From assembly GCA_050736615.1 (NCBI GenBank), contig JBOHWL010000057.1:1-28253 (forward strand): a stretch of DNA of 28,253 bases, given 5' to 3'. Every line of letters begins with the position of its first letter. Positions within the stretch are counted from its first letter, which is position 1. The DNA is from JBOHWJ01 sp050736615 (GTDB taxonomy: Bacteria; Desulfobacterota; Binatia; Binatales; Binataceae). The position numbers and the translations under genes were made by a program. The notes beneath the pieces were generated by a model that was given only the letters and a program-made list of their open reading frames with translations, did not search any database and had not been told where the DNA came from. Of the stretch, positions 15,901 through 24,050 are shown one piece after another.

Positions 15901-16406
15901 TGATCATCGGACGCGTGCTGGTGGGCGAAGGAAACCATGACGCCGGTATTATTCGGATGCGCGAGGCGATGGCCACGCTGGTCGAAACCGGCGGCGAACT
16001 GATTCACTGTTACGCCCTGAGTCTGCTCGCGGAAGCTTATCTCGGGGCGCGCGAACCGGAAAAAGGACTCGCCATCGTAGCCGAGGCGTTCAAAGGGATT
16101 GAGCGCAGCGGCCAGCGCATGCATGAGGCGGAAATCTGGCGGCTGCGTGGTGAACTGCTGATCCTCCGCGGCGGTGTGGATCAGGAAGTCGAGCGCAGTT
16201 TTCTCCACGCGATCGAGCTTGCCCGCGCGCAACGGGCGCGCGCATGGGAATTGCGGACCGCAACCAGCCTGGCCCGTTTTTTGATCCCGCGCAATCGTCG
16301 CGACGAAGCCAAGGCGACTCTCGAGCCCATCTTTGCGGCGATCAGCGAGGGGCACGAGGACGGCGATTTCAAGGAAGCGGCGACGCTGATGAATGCGCTC
16401 GCTTGA
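12987..16406 (+). CDS. Zinc-ribbon, class III nucleotide cyclase, AAA ATPase and TPR signalling protein
   Basis: This large protein (1139 aa from GTG 12987; TTG 12951 is an alternative) opens with two zinc ribbons, CESCG...CGNC and CPQCG...CGQC. A class III adenylate/guanylate cyclase domain follows (about 70-270), with metal-binding aspartates in FFADIKGSMEL and STGDGIFALFG. Next is an AAA/STAND-type ATPase with Walker A AEAGVGKSR and Walker B LLLIFEDLHWID, then TPR-like helical repeats to the end. The GTG start is preferred because relatives begin just before the first ribbon. The usual Asn of the cyclase Asn-Arg pair reads Ser in GHSTSLAARM, so cyclase activity is not assured. It lies just downstream of the cyclic-nucleotide-binding patatin, which raises the possibility of a functional link. 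The signal sensed is unknown. Confidence 0.88.
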   Translation: MPRCESCGTENPPGMKFCGNCATPLANKCPQCGFDNPGSFKFCGQCGTPLRGAPTAAPSIAPAHAPDIRVAPERTATESLDGERKTVTAFFADIKGSMELMEELDPEQARALVDPALRLMIDSVRHYDGYIVQSTGDGIFALFGAPVAHEDHAHRGLYAALKTQSEMRAYSSRLREAGNPPIEIRIGLNTGEVVVRLIRTDDQHTEYTPIGHSTSLAARMQTLAPTGSIAITEATQKLAAGYFDLKPLGPTRVKGVSEPVNVYEVLGLGALRTRLQISAQRGLSKFVGRHHEIEQLRHGLGLARAGHGQIVAAVAEAGVGKSRLFHEFKSMSRDDCFVMEAFSVSHGRASAYLPVIELLKGYFQIADQDDSRARREKITGKVLALDRALEDALPYLFALLRVEDPASWKDSLDRLDDHLREVRTGGSSLNEMDPAIRRRRTREAIKSLVHRESLNQPLLLIFEDLHWIDAETQALLDLLADSIGTARILMMVNYRPEYTHHWGNKTYYTQLRLDPLGSENAAEMLSELLGAGEEVRALKDMIIARTDGNPFFVEEMVQALFDQGVLVRNGQIKVAKPLAASRIPTTVQGILAARIDQLDPAGKELLQTLAVIGKEFPFALVARVAGWPRDQLMSELSKLQLVEFIYEKPAFPESDYTFKHALTQEVAYNSVLLERRREVHERTAAALEEVFAGHLDDHAGELAYHYGGGGNSVKAVRFLKLAAEQARARSAYDDAIGYTSEALRLIAAMPESRERDHDEITILGIRGPLLATIQGFASAEVAENLNRGMALCQRIGEGPEMFTVMYGLWNFNLARNRLRDAAELAGKILNLSRLMNDEVALAAAHSTFGSTCQWRGEFSAACEHFGQAIAVYDQDIMRYLPMPQAAVVPSRAQISWTLWMLGHSDQALARSEEALELAHRLGRPFSIAFALMYAIALGHFREDYAAIRPRAESLLEIARTSGFAYWSAVASMIIGRVLVGEGNHDAGIIRMREAMATLVETGGELIHCYALSLLAEAYLGAREPEKGLAIVAEAFKGIERSGQRMHEAEIWRLRGELLILRGGVDQEVERSFLHAIELARAQRARAWELRTATSLARFLIPRNRRDEAKATLEPIFAAISEGHEDGDFKEAATLMNALA

Positions 16407-16543
16407 TCAAAGAGCCGCTATAATTCCAGCATTGGGCAATTCGCCTGGCAGGCCATTGATAAATCACAGCCTGCACTCCCTTTCTTTCTCCTCCGCAAAA
16501 AGAGCGGGGGAAAAGATTGAGGGAAGCAGCCATCTTCAAGCTG

Positions 16544-16610
16544 GCTCGCGGACTCGCCTGCTCCCTTCGCAGCACAGAGCGGCTCCGCTGCCAGCGCTCG
16601 GAATGACAGA
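16544..16610. repeat. Composite dispersed repeat in the cyclase/sigma intergenic region
   Basis: The left part (CTCGCGGACTCGCCTGCTC onwards) matches the copy inside the GMC gene. The right end, CGCTCGGAATGACAGA at 16595-16610, matches the right terminus of the 98-bp palindromic elements at 25892 and 28033. The left terminus of that element is missing, so this is a partial or rearranged copy. The rest of the 226-nt gap (16407-16632) holds no gene I can support. Confidence 0.5.
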
Positions 16611-16632
16611 TTAAGACTTGCGCAGTGCTTCT

Positions 16633-17886
16633 TTAGCGCGGTTCGAGCCGCGCCCGTATTTCGGTCAACCGGCGCTCCAGAAATTTGCGTTCCGCCGCGC
16701 CACTGACGAGACTGAGGGCCATATCATACGCCTGCCTGGCCTCTTCCCATCGGCAAAGCCGCCGTAACAAATCCGCACGCGTTGACCATAGCAGGTGATA
16801 GTCGCGCAATTGATCGCGCGCGATGAGCTCATCGACGATGATCAAGCCAGCTTCCGCGCCATGGGCCATCGCGACCGCCGCCGCAAGATTCAATTCCACC
16901 ACCGGAGAAGGGTCAGTCTTCAGCAATCGTTCATACAACGACACGATCGCGGGCCAATCCGTTTCGGCGGCACGCGCGGCGCGCATATGAACCGCGGCGA
17001 TCGCCGCTTGAATACCGTAGGACCCCAGAGCATCCGCGCCCATAGCTAACGCGGCGGTTTGCAAGCCCTCGGCGGTCTTCCGCCGGTCCCACCTGGCGCG
17101 ATCCTGATCCTCGAGCAGTACAATTTCACCGGAATCATCCGTGCGCGCGTCGCGTCGTGCATCATGCAGCAGCATCAGGGCGAGCAGTCCGCGGGCTTCG
17201 CGGTTTTCCGGCATCAGTTCGCATAGCAACCGTCCCAGGCGAATCGCTTCGGCACAAAGATCGCCGCGCACCAGCGCCTTTCCAAAGCTGGCCGCGTAAC
17301 CTTCGTTGAAGACCAGGTACACCACCGCCATTACGGCGGCGAGGCGTTCAGGCAGCAGATCGCCGGGAGGAATTTCATAAGGAATGCGTGCGATCCGAAT
17401 TTTCCGTTTGGCCCGCACCAACCGCTGCGCCATTGTCGCGGAGGGCACAATAAAGGCGCGCGCGATCTCCTCGGTGGTTAATCCGCACAGCGTGCGCAAC
17501 GACAATGCCACTTGCCCATCCAGCGAAAGCGCCGGATGGCAGCAGGTGAAGATAAGCCTGAGACGATCGTCGGGCACCGAACTGCCGTGGTCGTCAAGCG
17601 CGGCGGCCGTTTCGTTCTCGTGGGCTTCGATGATCTGACGCCGCTTGCCATCAAAGCGCGCGTCGCGCCGAATGCGGTCGAACGCTTTATGCCGCGCGGT
17701 ACCGATGATCCATGCACGCGGATTTTGCGGCGCGCCCTCACGCGGCCATTGTTCGATTGCGGCGGTAAATCCTTCCTGGGCAACATCCTCGGCCAGCTCG
17801 AAGTCACCAGTCATGCGGATCAGCGACGCCAGGATGCGCCCCCAATCCTCACGGTAGAGCCGCTCTACTTGAAGCTGAATTGTCAT
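16633..17886 (-). CDS. ECF42-type sigma factor with C-terminal helical (TPR-like) extension
   Basis: This 417-residue protein has a sigma-70 region 2 (FELAEDVAQEGFTAAIEQWP, then PRAWIIGTARHKAFDRIRR), a region 4 helix-turn-helix (CGLTTEEIARAFIVPSATMA, then RLVRAKRKIR), and a long C-terminal extension beginning AVMAVVYLVFNEGYAAS. That extension is the mark of the ECF42 group, whose genes usually sit beside YCII/DGPF proteins instead of an anti-sigma factor; here the YCII gene is 46 nt upstream. In this group the extension is needed for activity. It would direct RNA polymerase to a small regulon including its own operon. A hairpin ends directly against the start codon and covers the only Shine-Dalgarno-like sequence. 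The stimulus is unknown. Confidence 0.9.
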   Translation of the reverse strand: MTIQLQVERLYREDWGRILASLIRMTGDFELAEDVAQEGFTAAIEQWPREGAPQNPRAWIIGTARHKAFDRIRRDARFDGKRRQIIEAHENETAAALDDHGSSVPDDRLRLIFTCCHPALSLDGQVALSLRTLCGLTTEEIARAFIVPSATMAQRLVRAKRKIRIARIPYEIPPGDLLPERLAAVMAVVYLVFNEGYAASFGKALVRGDLCAEAIRLGRLLCELMPENREARGLLALMLLHDARRDARTDDSGEIVLLEDQDRARWDRRKTAEGLQTAALAMGADALGSYGIQAAIAAVHMRAARAAETDWPAIVSLYERLLKTDPSPVVELNLAAAVAMAHGAEAGLIIVDELIARDQLRDYHLLWSTRADLLRRLCRWEEARQAYDMALSLVSGAAERKFLERRLTEIRARLEPR

Positions 17887-17923
17887 GAGCCACCCGACAG
17901 CAGGCTAGCCTGCCGGGCGGCTC
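17887..17923 (-). promoter_or_regulatory. Hairpin sequestering the ribosome-binding region of the sigma gene
   Basis: On the minus strand GAGCCGCCCGGCAGGC pairs with a nearly complementary GCCTGCTGTCGGGTGGCTC around a short loop. The 3' arm contains the only purine-rich SD candidate (GGGTGG) and ends directly before the ATG at 17886. It could reduce sigma translation relative to the upstream YCII gene, or act as a processing or attenuation site. Confidence 0.5.
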
Positions 17924-17932
17924 ATTTGAATC

Positions 17933-18274
17933 CTACATCTGAGCAGCAGGACGAACTTCGACCGTACCGTGGCGGGCGCCTGGAATGCGGCCGGCGATGG
18001 CAACCGCTTCGTCCAGGTTCGCGGCTTCGATCAGATAATAGCCGCCCAACTGCTCCTTGGTTTCGGCATAAGGGCCGTCAGTCGTGAGCGTTTTGCCGTT
18101 GCGCACCTTAACGATGGTCGCGGTGCTGGCAGGTTCAAGCCGGTTACCCGCTTTGAACTTGCCGGATTGGACGATGTCCTGAGTGAAGGTCATGTACTCG
18201 TCCATCATTTTGCGTTCTTCTTCCGCACTCGGGCGATAATCTTGCGGAACGTTGATAAGCAGCATGTACTGCAT
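17933..18274 (-). CDS. YCII-related (DGPF domain) protein
   Basis: This 113-residue protein is an alpha/beta-barrel YCII-family member, with MQYMLLINVPQDYR at the N-terminus and the family core TTDGPYAETKEQLGGYYLIE, a DGPF variant with Tyr for Phe. The ATG at 18274 is chosen because GGAGG lies 7 nt upstream; a start at 18301 would lack this. YCII/DGPF proteins are the characteristic partners of ECF42 sigma factors and are thought to be targets or co-regulators, but their biochemical role is unsettled. It is the first gene of the operon and lies behind a candidate ECF promoter. No catalytic activity can be claimed. Confidence 0.88.
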   Translation of the reverse strand: MQYMLLINVPQDYRPSAEEERKMMDEYMTFTQDIVQSGKFKAGNRLEPASTATIVKVRNGKTLTTDGPYAETKEQLGGYYLIEAANLDEAVAIAGRIPGARHGTVEVRPAAQM

Positions 18275-18307
18275 GGCCGGCCTCCGAATATGGATTTTCA
18301 TTCCATA

Positions 18308-18334
18308 GTCGAACGAGCCAACCCTGGATCGACC
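18308..18334 (-). promoter_or_regulatory. Candidate ECF42-type promoter of the YCII-sigma operon
   Basis: On the minus strand GGTCGA (18334-18329) is followed after 17 nt by CGAC (18311-18308). This resembles the TGTCGA/CGA-type -35/-10 elements that, as I recall, are described for ECF42 targets. It lies about 34 nt upstream of the YCII start, fitting a self-activated operon. No sigma-70-like promoter is evident nearby. Confidence 0.45.
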
Positions 18335-18385
18335 TTACTCCCAATAGAAAGCGAAATTTTTTTATCCAGCCCGAAAAGCGATGGA

Positions 18386-19891
18386 TTAGCGGCCGGCTGA
18401 GACCTTGACGTCGGCGCGGGCCGCACGCGGCTGATGCACGTACATTTCCGCCGGCTTCGGGCGCGCCTCACCGGCGGCGCGCGGCGGCTTCATCGCGTAC
18501 TTCACGTCGCGGAAATGGTCGGCGTACTGACGTTGCGGGTTGTAGACCGAGTTGAATTTCCACAACATGCGGACGAAGTTCGTCTGTCCGCGCAACAGCA
18601 GGCCGAGCGCGGTGGTGCTTGCCTGACGCAGCGCGGTCACGCCCAGATGTTTGCGATTGATCACACCCTGCGTTTTCACCAATTCCTCGTAGAACTTCAT
18701 CAAGGGCAGGCGGGTGGGCAAGACCGCGTGCTGAATGTCGAACAGGCGGTAATCGAGGGTGGTCAATTTGCGCGATTCGGTAAACCAGGTCTCGGTCCCC
18801 GGATAGGGCGTAGCCACAGTCAAATGCACGATTTCGGGGATGCTGAGCGCCCATTCGCGCACAATTTCAAAACGCCGCTGATCCCAGTCCGGCTCCGCGA
18901 TCAGATTGATCGCGACCGTTACGCCGATTTCGCGCGCGATTTCGAGTGCGCGGGTGTTAACCCCGAGTGACGAGCGCTTGCGATGGGCCTTGAGACCTTC
19001 TTCGTCGATCGCTTCAAGGCCCAGGAACATGTATTCAAGGCCAAGCCGGCGCCAATACTGGAAGACTTCCTTGTTGCGGCACAAGACGTCGGTGCGGGTC
19101 TCGAGATAATAGCGCTTCTTCAAGCCGCGGCGTTCGATCGCGCGGCCGATCTCAAAACCATGCTCTGGGTGGATGAAAGCGACATCGTCGACGATGAAGA
19201 CATTGGGCTCGCGAATCGAGGCGAGGTCCTCGACGATCGCTTCGACCGATGATTTACGATAGCTGCGGCCGTAAAAGGTCCAGGCGCTGCAAAACGAACA
19301 ATCCCACGGACATCCGCGCGTGAATTCGATTGACGCGCAAGGATCAAGCACGCCGATAAAGTAGCGATGACGGCGGCGTCCCAGATGGCGCGCCGGCGGG
19401 AAGCGGTCGAGGTCATCAAGCATTAACGGCGCCGGGCCACTGCCCGCGGGCGTCACCACGCCGGGCAGCTTTGCAATCTGATGATCACCGAGCGCCTCCA
19501 GCAATTGCTGGGTAATCCCCTCGCCTTCGCCGCGCACCACGCAATCCAGCGCGCCTCCGGCATGCTCCAACAGATCATTTGCGATAAACGAACCGCTGTG
19601 TCCGCCCACGAAGATGAAACATTCTTTTAGCAGTTCGCGGGCGGCCTTGGCCAAATCGATCACTTCGGGAACATTAGTCAGATAATTCAGTGAGAACGCG
19701 ATCGCCTGCGGCCGGAAATCCTCCAGCTCGCGGTAAAATTCCTGATGTTTGAAAATTTGCAGGTCAACGATGCGCACTTGATGGCCAGCCGCAAGCGCCG
19801 CCGCCGCCACTCGCTCCAGTCCGAGCGGTTCAAGGCGCAAATAAATCTCGCTGTACATCAAAGGGCTGGGGTGGACGAAGAGTACTCTCAC
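18386..19891 (-). CDS. hpnR: Hopanoid C-3 methylase, B12-binding radical SAM enzyme
   Basis: HpnR adds the C-3 methyl group to the A ring of hopanoids. The protein (501 aa) starts MRVLFVHPSPLMYSEIYLRL with a cobalamin-binding Rossmann region (about 1-150) and then has the radical SAM cluster motif CPWDCSFC (C194, C198, C201) inside the conserved FTRGCPWDCSFCSAWTFYG stretch. VFIVDDVAFIHPEHGF and KLTTLDYRLFDIQHAVLPT are further near-invariant HpnR segments. The GTG at 19891 is chosen because GGGGGT lies just upstream; the frame is open upstream to 20017 but that part is unlike the family. It is separated from the other hopanoid genes of the window by about 4 kb. Of the hopanoid calls here this is among the most secure. 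Confidence 0.9.
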   Translation of the reverse strand: MRVLFVHPSPLMYSEIYLRLEPLGLERVAAAALAAGHQVRIVDLQIFKHQEFYRELEDFRPQAIAFSLNYLTNVPEVIDLAKAARELLKECFIFVGGHSGSFIANDLLEHAGGALDCVVRGEGEGITQQLLEALGDHQIAKLPGVVTPAGSGPAPLMLDDLDRFPPARHLGRRRHRYFIGVLDPCASIEFTRGCPWDCSFCSAWTFYGRSYRKSSVEAIVEDLASIREPNVFIVDDVAFIHPEHGFEIGRAIERRGLKKRYYLETRTDVLCRNKEVFQYWRRLGLEYMFLGLEAIDEEGLKAHRKRSSLGVNTRALEIAREIGVTVAINLIAEPDWDQRRFEIVREWALSIPEIVHLTVATPYPGTETWFTESRKLTTLDYRLFDIQHAVLPTRLPLMKFYEELVKTQGVINRKHLGVTALRQASTTALGLLLRGQTNFVRMLWKFNSVYNPQRQYADHFRDVKYAMKPPRAAGEARPKPAEMYVHQPRAARADVKVSAGR

Positions 19892-20187
19892 ACATGTACC
19901 CCCTGAACCGCCGCGCCCTGACCCGTGCATGCCTTCAGGCGCTCCGGCTAGGTGAAGAGACACTAGTCGCGCTAGGAACCTAAAATCGGGATTTCCGGGT
20001 TCCTGTCGGTTGCACAAACCGAATAATATAACCTGTTGTGGTCAAAGTGAATCGGCTTGAACATTTTTCATCACTCCTCCTCCCTTCCTCGCCGCCTCAA
20101 TTGGATTCACCGTTCATCCCGATCTAATTTCACAAATATACAGTAAACTTTAAGCGAGTTTAGTAACCCGCCGCTGGAGAGGATTTC
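19892..20187. other. Divergent intergenic region between hpnR and the aldo/keto reductase gene
   Basis: About 296 bases with no gene. The half next to the reductase is AT-rich (20120-20165) and probably carries its promoter, but no -35/-10 pair stands out. AGAGGA lies just before the reductase ATG. Confidence 0.4.
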
Positions 20188-21198
20188 ATGGAATATACCA
20201 AGCTTGGCACCACCGGTATGACGGTCTCGCGCATTTGCCTCGGATGCATGTCCTACGGCGATAAGAAATGGCGCGAATGGACGGTCGGCGCGAATGAAGC
20301 CCGCGAGCATTTTGCCGCCGCGTTCGAAGCCGGCATTAACTTTTTCGATACTGCCGACGTCTACTCAGTCGGCGTCAGTGAAGAAATCACCGGGCGCTGG
20401 CTCAACGAAATGGCCGCGCGGGATGATCTCGTGCTCGCAACCAAGGTTAACGGACCGATGGGTCCCGGGCCCAACCGCCGCGGCCTGAGCCGCAAACACA
20501 TACTGGAGGCCTGCGAAAATTCCCTGCGGCGGCTCAAGATGGATTATATTGATCTTTATCAAATCCACCGCTGGGACTATACCACCCCGCTCGAGGAAAC
20601 CCTCGATGCGCTGGAGTCGCTCGTACGCGCCGGTAAGGTCCGCTATCTGGGCGCCAGCAGCATGGCGGCGTGGCAATTCAGCCGGGCGCTGCATCTGGCC
20701 GGCGAACGTGGATGGCATCGGTTTGTCTCGATGCAAAATCATTACAACCTCGTCTACCGCGAAGAAGAGCGCGAGATGATTCCGTTGTGCATTGACCAGG
20801 GTGTCGCCGTGATCCCGTGGAGTCCGTTGGCACGGGGATTTCTCGCCGGTAATCGCAAACGTGGCGAGGGCGCAGCCACGCAGCGCGAAAAAACCGATCC
20901 GATGGCGAAAAACATGTATTACCAGGATTATGACTTCGAAGTTGCCGAGGCCGTCGCCAAAGTGGCTCACAATCGCGGTGTCACACCCGCTCAGATTGCC
21001 TGCGCATGGATTCTGCAGGCGCCCGGTGTCACCGCGCCGATCGTCGGCGCCACCAAAGTCCATCACGTCAAGGAACTAATTGACGCGGTCGCCATAAAAC
21101 TCACCAAAGAGGAAGTCGAAGCGTTGCAAAGACCCTATCATCCGCATCCCGTGCTAGGCTTTGATTACCCCAAACCGTCACGCATGATTCGTCATTAA
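20188..21198 (+). CDS. Aldo/keto reductase
   Basis: This 336-residue NADPH-dependent (beta/alpha)8-barrel oxidoreductase has the catalytic tetrad visible as Asp and Tyr in FFDTADVYSVGVSE, Lys in LATKV and His in LYQIHRWD. The cofactor-binding C-terminal segment is SPLARGFLAGNRKR. It resembles the YajO/voltage-gated-potassium-channel-beta-like group that reduces aldehydes and ketones and is often annotated as general stress detoxification. The ATG is supported by AGAGGA about 7 nt upstream. It is a single-gene unit, divergent from hpnR and convergent with the aminopeptidase gene. The substrate is unknown and nothing ties it to hopanoid synthesis beyond position. Confidence 0.92.
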   Translation: MEYTKLGTTGMTVSRICLGCMSYGDKKWREWTVGANEAREHFAAAFEAGINFFDTADVYSVGVSEEITGRWLNEMAARDDLVLATKVNGPMGPGPNRRGLSRKHILEACENSLRRLKMDYIDLYQIHRWDYTTPLEETLDALESLVRAGKVRYLGASSMAAWQFSRALHLAGERGWHRFVSMQNHYNLVYREEEREMIPLCIDQGVAVIPWSPLARGFLAGNRKRGEGAATQREKTDPMAKNMYYQDYDFEVAEAVAKVAHNRGVTPAQIACAWILQAPGVTAPIVGATKVHHVKELIDAVAIKLTKEEVEALQRPYHPHPVLGFDYPKPSRMIRH

Positions 21199-21225
21199 TA
21201 CACGAGCGTTTTCCGCGGTGAGCTT

Positions 21226-21268
21226 CGCCATCCGGCACGCAGCCAAAATGGCTCGCCGCCGGATGGCG
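21226..21268. terminator. Bidirectional stem-loop between convergent genes
   Basis: Perfect 11-bp arms CGCCATCCGGC (21226-21236) and GCCGGATGGCG (21258-21268) enclose a second small hairpin AGCCA-AAA-TGGCT. It lies in the 82-nt gap between the stops of the aldo/keto reductase and the aminopeptidase genes. No long T-run follows, so termination may be imperfect or assisted. Confidence 0.6.
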
Positions 21269-21280
21269 CGGCGCATCGCG

Positions 21281-23851
21281 TCAGCTCAAGGCGGCTTTCA
21301 GGTTTGCGCCTTCACGCTCGCGAAATTTCACCGCAAGTGCTAGCCGTTCGAGATGCTGGTCGATGAGTTTGCCGCCGAGCCGTACTCGGTGAGCCACAAA
21401 AAATTGATTGACCTCCTCCTGACGATCAAGCAATGCGGCCACCGCCTCGCACATCCGCGGCATCGCGCTGTCGGGAAAGCGCTCGATCATCGTCTCCCAG
21501 TGGGTTTTGACAAAATCCCACGCCTGGTACCGGCAAACATGATTGTATAGCAGCGAATGCATGAGAAAGGGCGCGTTCTGCGTTCGCACCTCGCCGTTGA
21601 TGGTCATGTTCATGGTCTCGCGCAAAAGTTCGAGCATCTGGAAATGCGCCAGCGAAAAGAGATAGCGCTGCTCGTCCTGCGGAGTTCGCGCGGACTTAAA
21701 CTGTTGCTTGAAATTCCGATAACGTGCGGCATCGCCGCAATCGGCCAGGATGCCAATTAGCGCTGGCATCAGGTCGCGGTCGGCGCTTGCCGGCTCGCGC
21801 TGCCAGAGTTCGTAGAGTTCGGCGGCACGTTGGCGCACGTTCGCGTCTTGTCCAATCGTGCCCAACGCGCCAAACAGGGTCGCGCGCAGTTGTCCGCGCA
21901 ATTCGTCCTCGCCTTCCGCACGCACCCATCCGAGGCGCGCCGCCGCCGGACCCACGATGTCTCGCACGGCCGCCGCCAACACCGGCCGTTGTGGATCGGC
22001 CGCGATCACGTCGAGGTAGTTGAAAGCGCTCAGCAGCGCGCGCCAGACATTGATGTTGTCCTCGTCACGAAACAGCCGCGCCATTTTGACGAATTCCGCC
22101 AGCGGGGTCATGCCGGCGATGGTTGCCGCCCAGGTGTCGCTCACCAGACCGAAGCGCTCGACCGGTTCGGTCTCCGCAAGCTTGCGCGTCAGCGCGCGCA
22201 GGAGTTCCGGAGAGTAGCGCACCCGATAGAAACCATGGCCACCCTCATTGAGCAGCGCCCATTCGAGCTGGCCCGGCAATTCCAGCCTTGCTCCTTGTTC
22301 GCTCAGCACCAGCTTATGCGTCGAAACACCGTCGTGGGTGCGCGCCCGTATCATTACCGGTATATGCCAAAGCTGAGGGTCCGGATTTTCGGGTGGAAGA
22401 TGGAAAAATCGCTGTTGTGTCAATTCGAGGGCGCGACCGCCGTCCATCGCGCTCGCACTCACGATCGGAAAGCCCTGCTGGAATACCCATGAATCCATCA
22501 TCTTGCGCACTGGTTCATGCGTTGCGTGTTCAAGTGCATCCCACAGGTCGCCAGTCTCGGTATTGGCGTATTCATGCTGGCGGAGGTAAAGCGAAATGCC
22601 CCGGCGGAATTCCTCGGCGCCCAAATACTGTTCGAGCATGCGCAGCACCGCCGCGCCTTTTTCGTAGGTCAGCACGTCGAACATGGCGCGGCAGTCCTCA
22701 GGGCTGAGCACCGTGTATTCAATCGAACGCGTGCTCTTGAGCGCGTCGGTTGCCATCGCGGCGGCGCGAGAAACCGCAAAGCTCTCCCAACGTTTCCAAT
22801 GCGGTTTCCAGGCATCGACCGCCAGCATTTCCATGAACGTGGCGAAAGCTTCATTAAGCCAAATCCCATTCCACCATTTCATGGTGACCAAATCGCCAAA
22901 CCACATATGCGCGTTTTCATGCGACACGACGTCCGCGACGCGTTCCAATTCGCCATGCGAGGCGCTGTGCTCGTCAATCAGCAACGCGGTCTCGCGAAAA
23001 GTGATCGCGCCCAGGTTTTCCATCGCGCCGGCGGCGAAATCTGGAATCGCAATCAGGTCGAGCTTGTCGCCGGGATATTTGATGCCGTAGTAGTTGGCGA
23101 AGTATTTGAGTGAAAACTGGCCAATCCGCAGCGCCCATCCCGTCAGCGCGCGCTTGCCCGGAACGTGCACCACCCGCAGCGGCGTGCCCGCGTCGATTGG
23201 CGCGGTCGCTTCGAATTCGCCGACGATGAAGGCGAGCAGATACGTCGACATGCGAATCGTATCCTTGAACACGACCTCCTTTTTGCCATTACCAAGATTG
23301 CGCTCGCGCTCCACGCCGGCATTGGAGATCGCGGTGAGATGTTCATCGATAACCAGAGTCACCTTGAACACCGCCTTCAGTGCCGGCTCATCCCAACACG
23401 GCAGCGCGCGGCGTGCGTCGGTCGATTCGAATTGGGTACTGGCGAGCACGTGCGATTTTCCAGCCGCGTCGGTGTACTGGCTGCGATAAAAGCCGTGGAG
23501 CTTGTCATTGAGGATGCCGCGATAATCGATCGTCAGTTTCCATTCACCGCTTTCCAATGGCCGCTCGAAATGAAGCTGGGCGCGTTCGCGGGCCGGTTCC
23601 ATTTCGATCCGCGCCGTCATTGTTTCACCGGCGCGCTCAGCGACCGCGCGGTCGATTTCGAGTTCGAGCGCGTTGAGCACCACTTCGGCGGTGGCCTGAT
23701 GCACCTTTATTGTCACCGACTGTTCGCCGGTAAAGGTGAACGCGCGCAGGTCCGGGGTAAGCTTGAGCTCGTAGCGTTCCGGCGTGACGGTTGACGGCAA
23801 GCGGTATTCCGAAGCTTTATCGGCGCCTAGCGTGGTCTCCTGGTCGAGCAT
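21281..23851 (-). CDS. M1-family zinc aminopeptidase
   Basis: This 856-residue metallopeptidase removes N-terminal amino acids from peptides. After an N-terminal beta-sandwich (about 20-200) it has the exopeptidase motif GAMEN (near 274), the zinc site HENAH (near 309) with the downstream NEAFA glutamate 18 residues on, and the catalytic Tyr region YEKGAAVLRML. An ERAP1-like helical C-terminal domain occupies the last ~320 residues. It resembles the puromycin-sensitive/tricorn-interacting-factor branch rather than E. coli PepN. No signal peptide is seen, so it is probably cytoplasmic. It starts at ATG 23851, about 200 nt downstream of the hpnK stop on the same strand, with no gene in that gap. 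Confidence 0.93.
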   Translation of the reverse strand: MLDQETTLGADKASEYRLPSTVTPERYELKLTPDLRAFTFTGEQSVTIKVHQATAEVVLNALELEIDRAVAERAGETMTARIEMEPARERAQLHFERPLESGEWKLTIDYRGILNDKLHGFYRSQYTDAAGKSHVLASTQFESTDARRALPCWDEPALKAVFKVTLVIDEHLTAISNAGVERERNLGNGKKEVVFKDTIRMSTYLLAFIVGEFEATAPIDAGTPLRVVHVPGKRALTGWALRIGQFSLKYFANYYGIKYPGDKLDLIAIPDFAAGAMENLGAITFRETALLIDEHSASHGELERVADVVSHENAHMWFGDLVTMKWWNGIWLNEAFATFMEMLAVDAWKPHWKRWESFAVSRAAAMATDALKSTRSIEYTVLSPEDCRAMFDVLTYEKGAAVLRMLEQYLGAEEFRRGISLYLRQHEYANTETGDLWDALEHATHEPVRKMMDSWVFQQGFPIVSASAMDGGRALELTQQRFFHLPPENPDPQLWHIPVMIRARTHDGVSTHKLVLSEQGARLELPGQLEWALLNEGGHGFYRVRYSPELLRALTRKLAETEPVERFGLVSDTWAATIAGMTPLAEFVKMARLFRDEDNINVWRALLSAFNYLDVIAADPQRPVLAAAVRDIVGPAAARLGWVRAEGEDELRGQLRATLFGALGTIGQDANVRQRAAELYELWQREPASADRDLMPALIGILADCGDAARYRNFKQQFKSARTPQDEQRYLFSLAHFQMLELLRETMNMTINGEVRTQNAPFLMHSLLYNHVCRYQAWDFVKTHWETMIERFPDSAMPRMCEAVAALLDRQEEVNQFFVAHRVRLGGKLIDQHLERLALAVKFREREGANLKAALS

Positions 23852-24050
23852 TGCTTCCTCTTGGTTGGCTTGGATTATCGGACCTCAACGCCGGCCCGGC
23901 GGTTTCGCCGGCCCCGCTAAAATGGTTCGAAATGAGATGGCGGCGGTGTGGAAACCCTCCCAGCGCGGCGCAGGTCGCATTTTAGACGCAAAACCTCCGC
24001 CGAGGCGAGTTAATAAAACATCGATCGTCGCTGGCGCATCCTTTCAATCG

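Noticed and set aside
16420..16425. Perfect TATAAT in the cyclase/sigma gap
   Set aside because: No -35 box at suitable spacing and no plus-strand gene follows.
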